Shown piece by piece: positions 38,380-40,229 of a stretch of DNA of 40,229 bases. The notes below the pieces were generated by a model. The model saw nothing but the letters and a program-made list of their open reading frames with translations, was not told where the DNA came from and ran no database searches. Source of the DNA: Ochromonas danica (taxonomy: Eukaryota > Sar > Chrysophyceae > Chromulinales > Chromulinaceae); contig VKHL01000211.1 in assembly GCA_015146655.1 (NCBI GenBank), positions 1-40,229 on the forward strand, given 5' to 3'. The position numbers and the translations under genes were made by a program. Position 1 is the stretch's first letter; each line of letters opens with the position of its first letter.

Positions 38380-39375
38380 TTAGCAGATAGCATTATTCAA
38401 CCAACGAACAAGATTATGTAGGCTGTCATGCATCAAATTTCTCTCTACGTTGTCAGTATAATTCAATTCCCAAAGGCTCGAAGTCTCGTTGCCTGTAATA
38501 TGCGCGCCGACTAACTTAATATAAATAAAGTCATAAATGGTTTGATGACCGAAGAGAGCAGGGCAAGGTTGATAGTAACCTCCTAAATGGCGGTCAAAAG
38601 AATCTCTTAGCATGGCGATCCCATCTTGCTGTGCAGTGGTAGGTTGCTGACCATGGGTTTTCACACGATTCGGAACAAAGCCAATTACACGCAAACGGGA
38701 TTGAAATCTATTGTACATGTGCGTTGGTGAATTATCCGGAAAGATCTCTTGCCTTACTAAACGGAAAGACATCGCAGAATAAAGGTCCGCAGTGCAAGGA
38801 ATTAAAACAAAATCGCTACTCCATAGTGCACAAGAGTTAATCGCATATAAATCAGGACCTAAATCCAACATAACCAAATCATAGTGGAACTTATTGTGAT
38901 ATTCTCTGATGAGATTTCTCAGAGAATAACACCAATTCAAACCATCATCCGAGCTTTCAATTTCTCTAGAAATGTGGCTTGACAACAACTTCATTTCAGG
39001 AAATCCAGGAATTAAATCGATACATGGGGAATTTCGGGTAATGCTTTGCTTCCAAATTTCAAGTGGATTCGGATTTACATCACCTTGAAGGCTGTAATTA
39101 GTAATACGAGATAATTTCGATTTGATATCTCTATTATCTCTATAATCAGCCCCTCCACGAATATCAACAATAGAATTAATATATCTTTCAAATTCTTGTT
39201 CAGAACCCAATAATTTGCATGTCAAGTTCATTTGAGTGTCCAAATCAATTAAAAGAACTCTTTTAAAGTCTAATCCATGGCTGACAGATTCGGCAATTGT
39301 GTGCACCAAAGTCGTCTTTCCAACCCCACCTTTATGGCTATAAATAGCAAGAACTTTCGGTTGTTGTTGGCTCAT
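38380..39375 (-). CDS. ParA/Soj-family partition-type ATPase in a nuclear genome
   Basis: 331 residues, intronless, ATG at 39375. The N-terminus has the deviant Walker A of ParA (KGGVGKTT, residues 15-22), then LLIDLDTQMNLT (Walker A', Asp44/Asp46) and DLVMLDLGP (Walker B, Asp171). DFVLIPCTADLYSAMSFRLV and VIGFVPNRV follow, all in the order and spacing of bacterial ParA/Soj. No N-terminal DNA-binding domain, so it is the small (type Ib/II-like or chromosomal) form, with about 80 extra residues at the C-terminus. ParA proteins bind DNA as ATP dimers and move plasmids, chromosomes or protein clusters. No targeting peptide is obvious: the N-terminus MSQQQPKVLAIY enters the first strand directly. 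No ParB gene is visible nearby. Base composition is like its surroundings. Horizontal transfer or origin from an integrated element is inferred. Confidence 0.88.
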   Translation of the reverse strand: MSQQQPKVLAIYSHKGGVGKTTLVHTIAESVSHGLDFKRVLLIDLDTQMNLTCKLLGSEQEFERYINSIVDIRGGADYRDNRDIKSKLSRITNYSLQGDVNPNPLEIWKQSITRNSPCIDLIPGFPEMKLLSSHISREIESSDDGLNWCYSLRNLIREYHNKFHYDLVMLDLGPDLYAINSCALWSSDFVLIPCTADLYSAMSFRLVRQEIFPDNSPTHMYNRFQSRLRVIGFVPNRVKTHGQQPTTAQQDGIAMLRDSFDRHLGGYYQPCPALFGHQTIYDFIYIKLVGAHITGNETSSLWELNYTDNVERNLMHDSLHNLVRWLNNAIC

Positions 39376-39741
39376 TCTATTTCAATCCTTTCTGCAGAGT
39401 AGCGGACGGTCGGGCGAAGTTGGATGTTGAAGCCCTTGTGGGGCAAAAGATACGCATACAGCACGAAGCACCACGAACACACTCCAAATTATTCCATGGA
39501 TTCCATGCATAGTCTTTTCCCTTCATACCCGTAGGTTCGCTTCAACGATTCCTCACCATTAACGAACGTCTTTTAACACTCCCACCAACAGAAAAGGTTC
39601 CTGATTATATCTCACTTCACTCTCATTATCGTGTTCTGGTGGTTGATTCACTTCGACATACGTACACATTGTCGTCACAATATTTGAGAGAGACCAATTT
39701 GTAATCAATATGAACGTAATTAGAAGGTGAAGCGAACAAGA

Positions 39742-39884
39742 CTCCTCCTGTTCACGCTGCATGAACGAAGCTAGATACCAATCCATGCAGTCAGAGGAAG
39801 CGCTCGAAAGTTGACAAAATAGCTGAAATACCGGGACAAAAACTGGCTCGCTTGACAGCAAAGGAGGGAAGTCAAATAATTTAA
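39742..39884 (+). pseudogene. Degraded duplicate of the EME1-like 3' end
   Basis: Reading KVDKIAEIPGQ-KLARL-TAKEGSQII-stop, this matches DKVAQALGQ...KLARL...TAKEGTQII of the EME1-like protein, with two in-frame deletions (the TGRKEN and VIGSM codons are missing). Just upstream, CAGTCAGAGGAAGC matches CTGTCAGAGGAAGC but in another frame, so at least one frameshift separates the pieces. An in-frame TGA also occurs further upstream. A dead partial copy. Confidence 0.75.
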
Positions 39885-40150
39885 GGAGCATACTTGAAAA
39901 TATCAATCCAGGGAAAATATTGCAGATAAGCAAAAATAGACAGCACTGCGTAGAAGACCAACAAGGTCATTGATAACGGTCAAACTAACAAGACACGGGG
40001 CCATCCAGGCTTAGAAGACGGAAGAGGAATCATCAGTGATAGCAGTCATCAGTGAGTTTCAAGTTGGAAGCGTGTGCCATTGTACCATTCCATTTGTACA
40101 TGAATGTCGCGAATGAAGCCACACCAACTATTACTAAGAAGAAGAAAAAA

Positions 40151-40227
40151 CAATTGTTGAAATAATGACTTTCATTAATTACAATCAAGAACAGTTGAAT
40201 ATACATATGATATTATAGACCTCCACA
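40151..40227 (+). repeat. Direct repeat copy 2, partner of 38141-38222
   Basis: Same order of short shared blocks as copy 1 (CAATTG, TTTCATTAATTA, AATCAA, ACAGT, AATA, TAGAC, CCAC), in the same orientation. The match may continue past the end of the window. Confidence 0.65.
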
Positions 40228-40229
40228 CC

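Larger units (their letters stand above)
39376..40229. other. Non-coding end of window with EME1 remnant and repeat
   Basis: 854 bp without an intact gene. It contains the 5' flank of ParA, the EME1-like remnant at about 39742-39884 and repeat copy 2 at 40151-40227. A minus-strand ORF of 124 codons (39559-39933) runs antisense to the remnant and looks spurious. Confidence 0.55.

Noticed and set aside
38222-39480. Terminal repeats of a transposon around ParA
   Set aside because: A weak match (GGAATGTTGAAGTGTGGG near 38230, GGATGTTGAAGCCCTTGTGG near 39420) is in direct orientation and too short to define an element.
39559-39933. 124-codon minus-strand ORF
   Set aside because: Runs antisense to the EME1-like remnant, whose plus-strand similarity explains the sequence; the ORF has no recognisable feature.
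1-40229. tRNA, rRNA and CRISPR arrays
   Set aside because: Looked for B-box-like GGTTCGA segments and regularly spaced repeats in the gaps; none was convincing.

Overview
The window is nuclear DNA of a eukaryote. Genes are closely packed on both strands and many are split by short GT-AG introns, mostly 60-100 nt. There are no bacterial-style operons or ribosome binding sites. Two predicted proteins (3789-4769 and 14896-15729) begin with a hydrophobic signal peptide followed by a phenylalanine at the presumed cleavage site (VSS-F and ANA-F). This is the bipartite plastid-targeting signal of algae with red-derived complex plastids. A Jouberin/AHI1 homologue suggests a ciliated or flagellated lineage. 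I infer a flagellate photosynthetic stramenopile (ochrophyte) or a relative; the species cannot be named from this sequence.

Layout. 1-617: broken class I histone deacetylase. 1.0-3.6 kb: secretory protein with a C-terminal fucosyltransferase-like domain. 3.8-4.8 kb: plastid thioredoxin-fold protein. 5.0-6.6 kb: GH30 glucosylceramidase. 6.8-7.0 kb: foldback element with a possible 4-bp target duplication. 7.1-8.0 kb: unknown multi-span membrane protein. 8.5-9.0 kb: complex I NDUFB8-like subunit. 9.1-14.8 kb: coiled-coil protein divergent from AHI1. 14.9-15.7 kb: second plastid protein. 16.1-17.2 kb: CDF-like cation transporter. 17.4-17.9 kb: V-ATPase subunit c. 18.5-19.4 kb: ESCRT-III CHMP2/Vps2. 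19.7-20.6 kb: disordered protein. 21.2-23.1 kb: PRC1/MAP65. 23.4-24.3 kb: decayed locus with a large hairpin. 24.6-25.3 kb: secreted C39-like peptidase. 25.9-28.0 kb: family X DNA polymerase (lambda-like). 28.4-30.3 kb: F-box/LRR-like protein. 30.6-31.7 kb: SLC35B-type nucleotide-sulfate/sugar transporter. 31.9-32.8 kb: P-loop NTPase. 33.3-35.4 kb: ArfGAP. 35.6-36.6 kb: mitochondrial membrane protein. 36.8-37.9 kb: EME1-like protein. 38.4-39.4 kb: bacterial-type ParA ATPase, followed by a degraded copy of the EME1 3' end.

Most genes are independent housekeeping genes. Divergent pairs with short shared 5' regions are common, for example coiled-coil/AHI1, CHMP2/disordered protein and plastid protein/CDF.

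The unusual material is of two kinds. First, there are three snap-back inverted duplications in 40 kb. In one of them, a predicted 75-nt intron of the P-loop NTPase gene consists largely of an inverted copy of the exon immediately upstream. Second, an intronless ParA gene sits between EME1 and a decayed partial duplicate of the EME1 3' end. All exon joins below come from reading splice sites and frame by eye. Function calls rest on motif recognition, not database searches.
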